From assembly GCA_026397505.1 (NCBI GenBank), contig JAPLUR010000123.1, positions 1-45,851 on the forward strand: a stretch of DNA of 45,851 bases. The letters run 5' to 3'. Within the stretch, counting starts at the first letter, position 1. Each line of letters opens with the position of its first letter. Positions 24,879 through 33,394 of the stretch are shown piece after piece. A program made the position numbers and the translations under genes. This stretch comes from Candidatus Zixiibacteriota bacterium (GTDB lineage Bacteria > Zixibacteria > MSB-5A5 > GN15 > PGXB01). A model generated the notes under the pieces. The model made no database searches, was not told the DNA's origin, and saw nothing but the letters and a program-made list of their open reading frames with translations.

Positions 24879-25979
24879 ATGGATTCCAGAGTAAGGAACT
24901 TGGCCAAAATTCTGGTGCATTATTCATTGAAAATTAAGCCCGGTCAGTTGTTCAAGATTGCGGCCGAACCGGTGGCTGAGCCGCTGGTCAAGGCTGTTTA
25001 TGAAGAGGCTCTGGCCGCGGGAGCATATCCCTATGTGGAAATTTCGCTTATCGACCTCAAAGAGATGTTCTACAAAAAGGCCAACGATGCCCAGTTGAAA
25101 TACATCTCTCCCATCCGGGAATTCGAGATTGAAAAGATCGATGCCTATCTTTATATCTGGGGATCGACCAATACCAAATATCTTTCCGGCATTGATCCCT
25201 CCCGCCAGCAGTTGAACAATAAAGCCGGGCGTAAGTGGATGGATAGATACATTGCCAGAATAGGGGATGGCTCGCTCCATTGGTGCGGCACACAGTTTCC
25301 CACCCCCGCGCATGCCCAGGATGCCGAAATGTCCATCACCGAATATGAGAATTTTGTCTATCGCGCCGGGCATGTCGACGAAGCCGACCCGGTGGCCTAT
25401 TGGCAGAAAGTGGAAAAGGAACAGGACCGATTGATCAAAATCCTGGACCAGGTGGAAATAATACATCTTTTGACCGACCAGACCGACCTGACTCTCAATG
25501 TTAAGGGACGAAAGTGGATCAATTGCTGCGGCCAGAAGAATTTCCCCGATGGTGAGATATTTACTTCTCCGATTGAAAATAGTGCCAATGGTACAATTCG
25601 GTTCAATTTCCCGGCCTTCCTTACTGGGCGTGAGGTTTCCGGAGTGCAGTTGACTTTCAAGAACGGCGAAGTGGTGAAAGCCGGCGCTGAAAAGGATGAA
25701 GACTATCTGATTAAAATGCTCGATACCGATGAAGGGTCGCGTCGAATCGGCGAATTTGCCATCGGCACCAACTACGAAATCACCCAATTCACGAAAAACA
25801 CCCTCTTTGATGAAAAAATCGGCGGTACCTGTCATATGGCGGTGGGTGCTGGTCTCCCCGAGGCCGGCGGCCGGAATAAATCGGGCATTCACTGGGATAT
25901 GGTGCGTGATCTGAAAAAAGGCGGCGAAATCATCGCCGACGGCAAGCTCATATATAAAGACGGCATCTTTATAATCTAA
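24879..25979 (+). CDS. M29 family aminopeptidase (AmpS/AmpT type)
   Basis: Encodes 366 residues, ATG after GATAGGAG. The M29 metal ligands are visible: Glu in DGEIFTSP, Glu in RIGEFAIGTN, His in GTCHMAVG and His in IHWDMV (with Asp next to it). The N-terminal RNLAKILVHYSLKIKPGQL is the usual family start. It is a cytoplasmic dimetal aminopeptidase of broad specificity. It lies 15 nt after ogt, so it may be read from the same mRNA, although its function is unrelated to repair. Confidence 0.93.
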   Translation: MDSRVRNLAKILVHYSLKIKPGQLFKIAAEPVAEPLVKAVYEEALAAGAYPYVEISLIDLKEMFYKKANDAQLKYISPIREFEIEKIDAYLYIWGSTNTKYLSGIDPSRQQLNNKAGRKWMDRYIARIGDGSLHWCGTQFPTPAHAQDAEMSITEYENFVYRAGHVDEADPVAYWQKVEKEQDRLIKILDQVEIIHLLTDQTDLTLNVKGRKWINCCGQKNFPDGEIFTSPIENSANGTIRFNFPAFLTGREVSGVQLTFKNGEVVKAGAEKDEDYLIKMLDTDEGSRRIGEFAIGTNYEITQFTKNTLFDEKIGGTCHMAVGAGLPEAGGRNKSGIHWDMVRDLKKGGEIIADGKLIYKDGIFII

Positions 25980-25980
25980 T

Positions 25981-26010
25981 AAAAAGGCCCCGCCTTCTCC
26001 GGCGGGGCCT
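25981..26010 (-). terminator. Bidirectional terminator between convergent genes
   Basis: AGGCCCCGCC (25985-25994) and GGCGGGGCCT (26001-26010) form a 10-bp stem with a 6-nt loop. On the minus strand TTTTT follows, ending the subtilase transcript. It is directly after the M29 stop codon on the plus strand. Confidence 0.85.
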
Positions 26011-26020
26011 CAATCTGCCG

Positions 26021-28372
26021 TTAATCTTTAGGCGGAGGGCCGCCCTTAATAACGAAATTTATCAGATAACCTATATCACGAAGGGTGAGCATGTTATCCG
26101 AATTTGCATCCCCCGCCCTTATCGTTACTGGCGGAGGACCACTGAGATAGAGTGCAGCTATCATGTACATTATATCCTGCATATTTATTAAACCGTTATT
26201 ATCAGCATCACCTCTTCTGACATAACGGGCAATGACATCCCCGCCCACGACGACCGGACCGTATTGAACCCAGGCATTGGCCAGATTGATAATCTTGCCG
26301 TCGACTATGGAAGTGTCAACTGATGTCAACACTCCGGGTGGAGCATATCTGTCCAGGCCAAAATACAGACGGGCGATCTCTCCGTTACCCGGCGCCAAAC
26401 GCGACGTTCCGCCGCCGGTATCGGCAATGAGTTCGAACACCAGTTGATGCATGGGGTCATTTCGATAAAGCACCTTCAGCGCTTCGAAATTTGATGTGCG
26501 ACTACCGAAGCTCAGCGAATCAAATCTTAAATTCATTCCCGGCGAATAAGATACCGGGATAATAATTGAATTGAGTCTCTGTGAATTCTTTAATACAACT
26601 GGCATGACTGCGGTATATCCCGAATAGGCTGAATCGGTACCGAATGTGAGTGTATCCGCCACAACCGCTATCAATTCCTTTCTGGTGCGATTCAGCGTTC
26701 CTTCGGATGATTCAATTATCAGGGTAACATCATAAGAGCCGGGGGAATTGTATTGATGGGTCGGATTCGGCAGAGAAGAGGAATCCCCATCGCCGAAATA
26801 CCATTTCCAGCCGGCCGCAGCCGGATTGGAGATATCGGTAAAATTGACGCCCAGAGTACCATATCCCAGCGTACTGTCCGCAGTGAAATTGGCGCCCCAG
26901 TTGTAGGCCGCCAGAGCATCGATAACGCCCCATCCATAATTGTTATCCGGATTCTGCGCCTGGCCGGCCGTGAGCATCAAACTCTTTCTTATCTGAAGCG
27001 GCGTCAGGGAAGGGTTGGCCGATAAAATCAGCGCCGCAGATCCGGCGACCAGAGGCGCCGCGAATGAAGTTCCGCTGGCATAAGTATAAGCATTATCGGC
27101 CCAGGCACCGGCGGTGTAGTCTGAGACACCCATGGCACAGACTTCCGGTTTTATTCTGCCGTCATAGGTTGGGCCGCGGGAAGAAAATGTGGCGATATAT
27201 CTTGAGGCATCGACCGCCCCGCAGGCCAGAATATCAAAAGCATCTGCCGGGGCACTAAGAGTGCCCGCGTTCGGGCCTGCGTTCCCCATAGAGTTGCAGA
27301 CAATGATACCCAGTCCGGCGGCTAGATTGGCCGCTTTTGTCGTTACGGCGGTATTACCATTGAAATCGGCGTAGGTGTACCAATCCGAGTATCCCAGTGA
27401 AGATGATATGACATCGGCGCCGAGGGAATCGGCCCATTCCATCGCCGCCACCCAGTTGTCCTCTTCAACCTGGGTCTCGCTTCTCATATCCTCTGTCTTG
27501 GCCAGAAGGAAAGAGGCTCCATAAGCAGGACCGAAAATCCTGCCGGAATAGCTTCCCCCAAGAGTCGCCCATGTTTCCGTGCCGTGGTCGTGCTGGTTTA
27601 CATCATCTCCAGGCTGATTATCGGTGTTGCCGTCATTGAATATAAAATCATATTCGGCCAACACTCGCCCACTCTTATATGCCTGGGCGAATGCCTGATG
27701 TGATTTCCTGTAACCGGTGTCAAACATGGCCACAATGACATCCTGCCCTTTATATCCCATATCATGCATGGCGGGAATATTAATCATATTTACCTGCGCA
27801 TAAGAGAGACCATAATTAAGGCCGGTTATATCGCCTGGTTTTTCCAGACGTGAAGGAATGGGGGTTTCGGAAGTGGGTGGCCTATCACCCTTGAAGGAGG
27901 CCACCGGTTCAATCCGGCCGACAAAAGGCAATGCGGCAATCGTTTCAATCATGCTGACAGGAACCTCAAAACTGGCCGCGTTCAGCCAGCGCGAAATCCG
28001 GCGCAGAGACGCCCCCTCGAGAATAATTTGCGCAATATATCCCTCATTCACCGGAAGATCGGCAAAGGTAATTCCTGTGATGCCCATCTTCTGCCGCCTT
28101 GATACGGTATGCTCACTAATGGCTACTTTTGCCGCAGCCTGTCGAAAGGCGGATTCATCATAGACTCTCTTATCGAGGAAAAAGACCCAGATTTTTACCT
28201 TGTCCCTATTCTGTCCAAGCAGGTAGCTGCCGGCTTTTTCGGAAATTGCAGCCGGAGGCTTGGTTAGAACCAGGGGTTTTTCCAGAAGACTGCCGGAATC
28301 AGCGGCATAAAGGGAATTGGGGAGGATGGCGGTGAGGAATCCAATGGTCTTTATGATTCTTAGGAAATTCAT
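26021..28372 (-). CDS. Secreted subtilase with PKD and dockerin-like repeats
   Basis: Encodes 783 residues, ATG after AGGAAGGACTCGGC. Signal peptide about 1-23. A propeptide-like region (about 45-150) precedes the S8 domain, with Asp218 (AMFDTGY), His263 (HDHGTETW) and Ser436 (ASGTSFAAP). A PKD domain (about 495-575) has WKWYFGDGDSSSLPNPTHQY. A cohesin-like beta domain follows (SYSPGMNLRFDSLSFG). Two Ca-binding dockerin-type repeats, GDADNNGLINMQDIMY and GDANSDNMLTLRDIGY, close on GGPPPKD. The GGPPP ending is common in this lineage. It is a cell-surface or secreted serine protease, probably attached by a cohesin-dockerin-like contact. Confidence 0.93.
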   Translation of the reverse strand: MNFLRIIKTIGFLTAILPNSLYAADSGSLLEKPLVLTKPPAAISEKAGSYLLGQNRDKVKIWVFFLDKRVYDESAFRQAAAKVAISEHTVSRRQKMGITGITFADLPVNEGYIAQIILEGASLRRISRWLNAASFEVPVSMIETIAALPFVGRIEPVASFKGDRPPTSETPIPSRLEKPGDITGLNYGLSYAQVNMINIPAMHDMGYKGQDVIVAMFDTGYRKSHQAFAQAYKSGRVLAEYDFIFNDGNTDNQPGDDVNQHDHGTETWATLGGSYSGRIFGPAYGASFLLAKTEDMRSETQVEEDNWVAAMEWADSLGADVISSSLGYSDWYTYADFNGNTAVTTKAANLAAGLGIIVCNSMGNAGPNAGTLSAPADAFDILACGAVDASRYIATFSSRGPTYDGRIKPEVCAMGVSDYTAGAWADNAYTYASGTSFAAPLVAGSAALILSANPSLTPLQIRKSLMLTAGQAQNPDNNYGWGVIDALAAYNWGANFTADSTLGYGTLGVNFTDISNPAAAGWKWYFGDGDSSSLPNPTHQYNSPGSYDVTLIIESSEGTLNRTRKELIAVVADTLTFGTDSAYSGYTAVMPVVLKNSQRLNSIIIPVSYSPGMNLRFDSLSFGSRTSNFEALKVLYRNDPMHQLVFELIADTGGGTSRLAPGNGEIARLYFGLDRYAPPGVLTSVDTSIVDGKIINLANAWVQYGPVVVGGDVIARYVRRGDADNNGLINMQDIMYMIAALYLSGPPPVTIRAGDANSDNMLTLRDIGYLINFVIKGGPPPKD

Positions 28373-28683
28373 GCCGAGTCCTTCCTGTAAGCATTAAAGG
28401 CAAATCGTAATGAGTTGACTGATAATAAATTAATAAATCCTCGTCCGATGTCAAGGAGAAGTTGGCAAGGCGCTATTAATATGGGGAAGACCCCATATAT
28501 TTTGCGGCGCACAAGGATCATCCAGTCCGCTTTCACAATTTATTACCAATGACGTGTAAATCTAATGCTTTGTGCATCAAAAAGATATGTTGGATAACCG
28601 GTCGGTCGTCATATTTTCTCATAAAGGGCATCATTTATGCAAAATAAGTTCGCAGAAAAGCCAGATGGAAGGAAATGGAGATT
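28373..28683. other. Divergent intergenic region, promoter hints only
   Basis: This 311-bp gap separates the subtilase (minus) from the pilin gene (plus). A minus-strand TTGACA at 28454-28449 could drive the subtilase, with an A/T-rich -10 region about 16-17 nt on. On the plus side, A/T-rich stretches precede the pilin gene. No ORF, repeat or RNA structure stands out. Confidence 0.35.
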
Positions 28684-29190
28684 ATGAATAATAGATTGAA
28701 ATCGATTGCCGGTATTACAATAGTGGAATTAATGTCCACCGTGGTTGTGATCGGAATTATCTCGGCTGCTGCAGCCCCCAGTTTCAACCGTGCCGTCCAG
28801 AGAATAAAATTCCGCAGCGAAACCAAGAATCTGGTTTCAACTCTGCGGATGGCCAGATCGCAGGCGATTTCGGAGAAGGCCCCATACGGGATCTACTATG
28901 ACGCGACGAATCGCACCGTCACCACATTTAAAGATCTGACCAATCTCGCAAATTATACTTTTGAATCGGGCAGCGATTCGGTGATAAAGGTTGATCAGCT
29001 CCCCTATGATATTGCCTATCTATATGCCTCTTTTCCGAATTCGACAGTTATTTATGAGCCGAATGGAACCGCTTCGGCCAGTGGGGATATATATCTGCTT
29101 ACGACTGATCGTGGTATAGTTAATACCTCTCAGGTCAATGTCTTAGCTTCGACAGGTCGGGCCAAAGTGGCTTATATCCATAATTATTGA
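28684..29190 (+). CDS. Type IV pilin-like protein (FimT/GspH family)
   Basis: Encodes 168 residues from ATG 28684, after GGAAGGAAATGGAG; ATG 28675 is also possible. A class III signal peptide is visible: short basic leader MNNRLKSIAG, processing after Gly, then ITIVELMSTVVVIGI with Glu at position +5 and a 20-residue hydrophobic helix. Conserved NFMRLA-like wording (STLRMARSQAISEKAPYGI) matches GspH/FimT minor pseudopilins. It ends at a terminator and stands 257 nt ahead of pilM. It is probably a minor pilin that primes assembly. Confidence 0.85.
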   Translation: MNNRLKSIAGITIVELMSTVVVIGIISAAAAPSFNRAVQRIKFRSETKNLVSTLRMARSQAISEKAPYGIYYDATNRTVTTFKDLTNLANYTFESGSDSVIKVDQLPYDIAYLYASFPNSTVIYEPNGTASASGDIYLLTTDRGIVNTSQVNVLASTGRAKVAYIHNY

Positions 29191-29221
29191 CCAAAGCTCC
29201 CTCTTTCTCATCCTCCGGTAG

Positions 29222-29253
29222 AACCTCCCGTCCTATGGACGGGGGGTTTTTTT
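29222..29253 (+). terminator. Terminator after the pilin gene
   Basis: AACCTCCCGTCC (29222-29233) and GGACGGGGGGTT (29237-29248) form a 12-bp stem with one G-U and a 3-nt loop, then TTTTT to 29253. It separates the pilin from the pilMNOPQ operon. Confidence 0.85.
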
Positions 29254-29287
29254 ATAAATAAATTCGTTAAGTGTTAAAAAATTGAAC

Positions 29288-29297
29288 CGGACGTCCG
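29288..29297. promoter_or_regulatory. Perfect palindrome upstream of pilM
   Basis: CGGACGTCCG is a self-complementary 10-mer in the 193-bp gap between the pilin terminator and pilM. A regulator dimer could bind it, but no promoter boxes line up convincingly. TTGACG at 29391 has only a weak -10 partner. Confidence 0.25.
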
Positions 29298-29446
29298 ATA
29301 ATCTCAAAGAAAACCATATGTCAAAGGCTGATAAGGCGAATTGTTGAGGAGACTCGTATCAGATTGCCGGTGGTTAATTTTGAGGAATTATTGACGATAA
29401 ATGATAAAGATGAATAAAAAGACTCATAATAATAGAAGAGACGCCT

Positions 29447-30499
29447 ATGTTATTCTCTAAAAGGAGCAAGAGTACCGTCGGTCTGGACGTCGGTGCAAAT
29501 TCCGTCAAGCTGGTAAAGCTTGACCATAATAAGGGGGGGCTGGCTGTTGCGGCGATGGGAATCCGAGAACTCCCGCCCGAGGCCATTGTGGCCGACGAAG
29601 TGCGTGACCGCGATGCCGTTATATTCAATATTCAATCTCTTATCGATCAAGTCGATCCAAGGATCAAGGATGTCGTTGTTTCCATATCCGGATACGGCGT
29701 GATTACCGACAAATTCACGATCGACAAAAAATCCGGTTCCGAGGCGGAACAGGCCATACTCTTTGAGGCGGAACAACGCTCTCCCTTTGATGTTGAGGAT
29801 GTCACGCTTGATCATCATGTCATCCGGGTCGATGAAGAGACCAAGAAGGCCGAAATTCTGCTGGTCGCTGCCCGCAATGAATTCCTCAATTCCTATATCG
29901 AATTGATTCTGGATGCCGGTCTGCAGCCGGTTGTGGTCGATATCGATGCTTTCGCTACTCTGAATGCCTATGAGTTCAATTACGATATTGATCCTACCCG
30001 GACAACGGTTCTGGTCAATGTCGGCTATGATGTCACCAATGTCCTTTACCTCAATGAGGGCCTTTATCATTCGACGCGTGACATTTCCGCCGGAACCAGA
30101 GATATCTATAACTCGATCCAGAAGGAATTCCGGTTGAATGCCGAATTGGCCGGCAAGGCTCTGAAAGGGGAGATGAAAGACTCCATCGACCAGGATATGC
30201 TCAAGGCCACCATTATCTCTTCAATTGAGGAACTGATTTCCGGTTTGGAACTGGCCTTCTCATATTTCAAAACGCAGGCCAAGGTCAGCAAGATTGACTG
30301 GTTGGTGCTCTCCGGCGGAGGAGCTCTGGTGCCGTACCTTCCCGAATATCTGCAGTCGAAATTGAATATCCCTCTGGAGATACTCAATCCTCTGCGCAAT
30401 ATAGATTTTGACCCCGAGATGTTTCAATATCTGTCTCCCGAAAAGATCGCCCCCCTTCTGACCGTACCGGTAGGATTGGCGATTAGGAAGGTGAGGTAG
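29447..30499 (+). CDS. pilM: Type IV pilus assembly ATPase-like protein PilM
   Basis: Encodes 350 residues. It is an actin-like ATP-binding protein on the cytoplasmic face of the inner membrane that recruits PilN. N-terminal VGLDVGANSVKLVKL is the family start and the phosphate-1 loop of the actin fold. FVLSGGGALVPYLPEYLQ-type wording (LVLSGGGALVPYLPEYL) marks the second nucleotide loop. The length is normal. The start is the ATG after AGAAGAGACGCCT. First gene of pilMNOPQ, with pilN 4 nt downstream. Confidence 0.93.
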   Translation: MLFSKRSKSTVGLDVGANSVKLVKLDHNKGGLAVAAMGIRELPPEAIVADEVRDRDAVIFNIQSLIDQVDPRIKDVVVSISGYGVITDKFTIDKKSGSEAEQAILFEAEQRSPFDVEDVTLDHHVIRVDEETKKAEILLVAARNEFLNSYIELILDAGLQPVVVDIDAFATLNAYEFNYDIDPTRTTVLVNVGYDVTNVLYLNEGLYHSTRDISAGTRDIYNSIQKEFRLNAELAGKALKGEMKDSIDQDMLKATIISSIEELISGLELAFSYFKTQAKVSKIDWLVLSGGGALVPYLPEYLQSKLNIPLEILNPLRNIDFDPEMFQYLSPEKIAPLLTVPVGLAIRKVR

Positions 30500-30503
30500 G
30501 GCT

Positions 30504-31223
30504 ATGATAAATATAAATTTGATTCCCAAGCAGTACCTCAAACGTTCCGGGGGAGTCAGTCTGGGCAAACATGGCATTTATGCCGCGGCCGCTGTTTGTG
30601 GTATCATCCTGATGCTGGGGGCTGTCACGGTCTATCAGCTGCATCAGATGAGAGAGTTGAGCGGGCAGATGGAAATCGCCCGGTCGCGAACCGCCCAGTT
30701 GGAAAAGGATATCAAGATGGTCGATGCTCTGATTGATATCAAGGCCAAGATAACCAACCGCATGGAGGCGGTGGAGCGGTTGGATCGTCACCGCGGCGCC
30801 TGGGTCAGAATTATAGAGGATCTGACTCGTAACATTCCGGAATTTGTCTGGCTGTCCAGTTTCGTCGAAATTCCGGAAAAACCGGCGGTTTCCGCACCTA
30901 AGCCGGGGCAGGCCGGCAAGAATGCGCCGCCCCCCAAAGTCGAGACCGCGACCGTTGTTTCCGCTCCGACCGGGCCGATTGTCAGACCAGCCGAGATTGA
31001 AGGCTTCACTTTCACTCTCAACGCCCTGGCCTCTTTCATGATCAAGATGATGAGATCGAATTTCTTTGAAGATGTCGACCTGGTTTACTCCAAGGAAATC
31101 GCTTTTGGGAAACAGAAGGCATATAATTTTAAACTGAGCTGCAATGTCCATTATTTGTCCGACGAAGAGTTGGAAAAAATAGTCGCTCAGCAAACTGATA
31201 GTAATCTGGAAATTACAAACTAA
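30504..31223 (+). CDS. pilN: Type IV pilus assembly protein PilN
   Basis: Encodes 239 residues. The N-terminal MININLIPKQYLKRS is the conserved PilM-binding motif (INLLP-type). One membrane helix spans about residues 26-47. A periplasmic coiled coil (about 50-90) and a ferredoxin-like domain follow, with a Pro/Ala-rich insertion at about 128-160 (PKPGQAGKNAPPPK). With PilO and PilP it forms the periplasmic alignment ring. It is 4 nt downstream of pilM. Confidence 0.92.
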   Translation: MININLIPKQYLKRSGGVSLGKHGIYAAAAVCGIILMLGAVTVYQLHQMRELSGQMEIARSRTAQLEKDIKMVDALIDIKAKITNRMEAVERLDRHRGAWVRIIEDLTRNIPEFVWLSSFVEIPEKPAVSAPKPGQAGKNAPPPKVETATVVSAPTGPIVRPAEIEGFTFTLNALASFMIKMMRSNFFEDVDLVYSKEIAFGKQKAYNFKLSCNVHYLSDEELEKIVAQQTDSNLEITN

Positions 31224-31234
31224 AGAGAGGCGCC

Positions 31235-31855
31235 ATGGATTTCAGAGACCCAAAAATTCAGAAGATTTCCCTTGGCATAGTAGCCTTCTTTGTGGTGGTA
31301 TATTTTTGGTACACTAGACTGTATTCCAAATATGACATTCAACTGGCCGGCATGACCGGGGAATATGAGACGATGATCACCAACCTGAAGAATGTCGAGA
31401 TGAAGTCCAAGTCCTTAGACGCCCTCAAACTGGAATATGCCGATTTGCTTGGGCGTTATCAGGAAATTGAGCAGCTTCTTCCCGAAGTTAAGCAGATACC
31501 CTCTTTCCTGGTGCAGTTGCATACCGCCTCATCGTTGACCGGGACCAAGATTGTCAAAATTGAGCCGCAACCGATTAAACCGGAAAGCTTCTATAACGTG
31601 GCCAGTTTCAGTATCGAAATGACAGGTACTTACCACGATTTCGGCAAATTCATCGGCTATGTGGCCAATTTTCCGTTTATCGCCAATGTCTCCGGTCTTG
31701 ACCTGAAGGCTGTTGCCGGGAGCAACACCGCCACGCCGGCGACAAATGACGAAGGCATCGCGGTGGAATTACAAAAGCCTACGGTCACCGCAAGCTTCAC
31801 CCTCTCTACCTATTTTGTCAAACCGGAAGAGAGATTACAGGAACTGGTTATATAA
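31235..31855 (+). CDS. pilO: Type IV pilus assembly protein PilO
   Basis: Encodes 206 residues, ATG after AAGAGAGGCGCC. A membrane helix at about 10-30 (ISLGIVAFFVVVYFWY), a coiled coil (about 35-80) and a ferredoxin-like domain with YHDFGKFIGYVANFPFI match PilO. It pairs with PilN in the periplasm. A Ser/Thr/Ala loop at about 165-180 is typical of surface variation. Confidence 0.92.
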   Translation: MDFRDPKIQKISLGIVAFFVVVYFWYTRLYSKYDIQLAGMTGEYETMITNLKNVEMKSKSLDALKLEYADLLGRYQEIEQLLPEVKQIPSFLVQLHTASSLTGTKIVKIEPQPIKPESFYNVASFSIEMTGTYHDFGKFIGYVANFPFIANVSGLDLKAVAGSNTATPATNDEGIAVELQKPTVTASFTLSTYFVKPEERLQELVI

Positions 31856-31870
31856 GGAGATGGGGAAGTT

Positions 31871-33376
31871 ATGAAAATTAAATATCTAATTTTGTCAATA
31901 GCGATTCTGCTTCTCGATTCGGCCGTGTTTGCAGATGTCAACCTTGATCGGCTGCATCTCAAGCGGGCAAATGGCGAGACTGTCCTCAAGATAGATGTCT
32001 CGGGGCCTTTCCAGTTCACGCATCAGATTGAGGATGCCAAAGATGGAAAGCCATTCCGGGTCATCGTCGACCTTTTCCCGGCGGTGCATAATCTGGGGCA
32101 GAAAATATTTGCCGCACTGCCGCCTTCCATTGTCACTTCCATCAGAACCAGTCAGTACGCGGTGAAGCCGGAAAAGGTGGTCCGAGTCGTTCTGGACCTG
32201 AAAGAACCCTCGGTTTATCGCATAGAAAAAAGCGGCAATTTTGCCTGTCTCTATATTCCCGACAGCAAGACCGCTGATTTCCCGGAATGGGCCAGCACTT
32301 CCGATAATCCGATACCAACACCCGCGCCGGTAGTGACCGCCTCAGCAGAGAAAGAGGCGAAGCCAGCCGAAGCTTTGAAGCCTCAGCCGGCAACAGTTCA
32401 GAATAATGCTGTGGTTCCGGCCCCCGAGCCGGTAGTGACCGCCTCCGTGGAGAAGGAATCGAAACCAGCCGAAGTGGAAGAAGAGAATGTGACAGTCATT
32501 TCCACACCAGAGGTGACCGTGTCTGAGGCTCAAAATCAGCCGACCCCGCCCCAATCCCGTTACATTAAACCGAAGCAATCCTCATTAATTGAGCGGGACA
32601 TGGCGGCCGAAGAACGGAAACCTGTTCCGACTGCAACACCTTCGATACAGGCGGGCGCCCAGGTAGCTCAGAGTGAAGCTAAACCGTCTGAGAAACAGAC
32701 AGAACCCCCCGTCATATCGACCACAGTCCCCGCGCCAACGGTGACCACTCCCGTGACTGCCCCGCAGCCTGTCAAGCAGGAAGAGAAAAAGCCGATTGTC
32801 GCCACGGTGACGCCTGCTCCGGCCAGACCAGAGGCCAAGAATATTGGTACTGCGCCCATTACGGATTCTTCGGTCAATCAGGATGACATCTATTTTGACT
32901 CTGACGTTGTGGCCGGAGGAGTCTCGGCCGACGATATGCCGGCTGTGGAAGGCCCCGGAACGAATGATTCTGCCGCCGCCAAATCGACTTCGCGCTTTCG
33001 CCGCGAACCGGCGATGCCAACTAAGCTGAAAGGAACCATTGTCGCTGAATTTCCGCAGCGAATGGTTATTGAATATGCCCCGGGCGTTTTCCGGGATCCC
33101 TTTGAAACCCTGATTGATGATGCGAGACCGTCCGACGAATCTCGGGAAAACAAGATTCCTGATGTTGAAACCTCGCGGCTGGTGGGAATCCTGGAATCTG
33201 GCACCGGCAACAACCGGGCCATTCTGGAAGATCTCGACGGCTATGGCTATTTTCTCAAATCCGGTGACAAGGTCCAGAAAGGTTTTGTCGATCGGATTGA
33301 AGGCGATAAAGCATTTTTCCAGTTGTTTGAATTTGGATGGAGTCGAACCATTGCACTCTATCTCGGTCATAATTAA
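31871..33376 (+). CDS. AMIN-domain and PilP-domain fusion protein
   Basis: Encodes 501 residues, preceded by AAGGAG. Signal peptide ends near AVFAD. Residues about 25-125 form an AMIN domain (GPFQFTHQIEDAKDGKPFRVIVDL), normally at the N-terminus of PilQ secretins. A long Pro/Ala/Thr/Val/Glu linker (about 145-375) contains a near-duplicate PVVTAS(A/V)EKE(A/S)KPAE. The C-terminal part (about 380-501) is PilP-like: FRDPFETLIDD, SRLVGILES and GYFLKSGDKVQKGFVDRI. It occupies the pilP position. It may bind peptidoglycan by the AMIN domain and link PilNO to the secretin. Confidence 0.82.
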   Translation: MKIKYLILSIAILLLDSAVFADVNLDRLHLKRANGETVLKIDVSGPFQFTHQIEDAKDGKPFRVIVDLFPAVHNLGQKIFAALPPSIVTSIRTSQYAVKPEKVVRVVLDLKEPSVYRIEKSGNFACLYIPDSKTADFPEWASTSDNPIPTPAPVVTASAEKEAKPAEALKPQPATVQNNAVVPAPEPVVTASVEKESKPAEVEEENVTVISTPEVTVSEAQNQPTPPQSRYIKPKQSSLIERDMAAEERKPVPTATPSIQAGAQVAQSEAKPSEKQTEPPVISTTVPAPTVTTPVTAPQPVKQEEKKPIVATVTPAPARPEAKNIGTAPITDSSVNQDDIYFDSDVVAGGVSADDMPAVEGPGTNDSAAAKSTSRFRREPAMPTKLKGTIVAEFPQRMVIEYAPGVFRDPFETLIDDARPSDESRENKIPDVETSRLVGILESGTGNNRAILEDLDGYGYFLKSGDKVQKGFVDRIEGDKAFFQLFEFGWSRTIALYLGHN

Positions 33377-33394
33377 TGAAAGGCGGGATTGAAT

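Noticed and set aside
24924-25892. A 322-codon frame antisense to the M29 aminopeptidase gene
   Set aside because: It mirrors the codon pattern of a gene with clear metal-ligand motifs and has no family signature of its own.
32585-33370. A 261-codon frame antisense to the AMIN-PilP gene
   Set aside because: It is rich in Arg, Gly and His as expected for the complement of a Pro/Ala/Thr linker; no SD.
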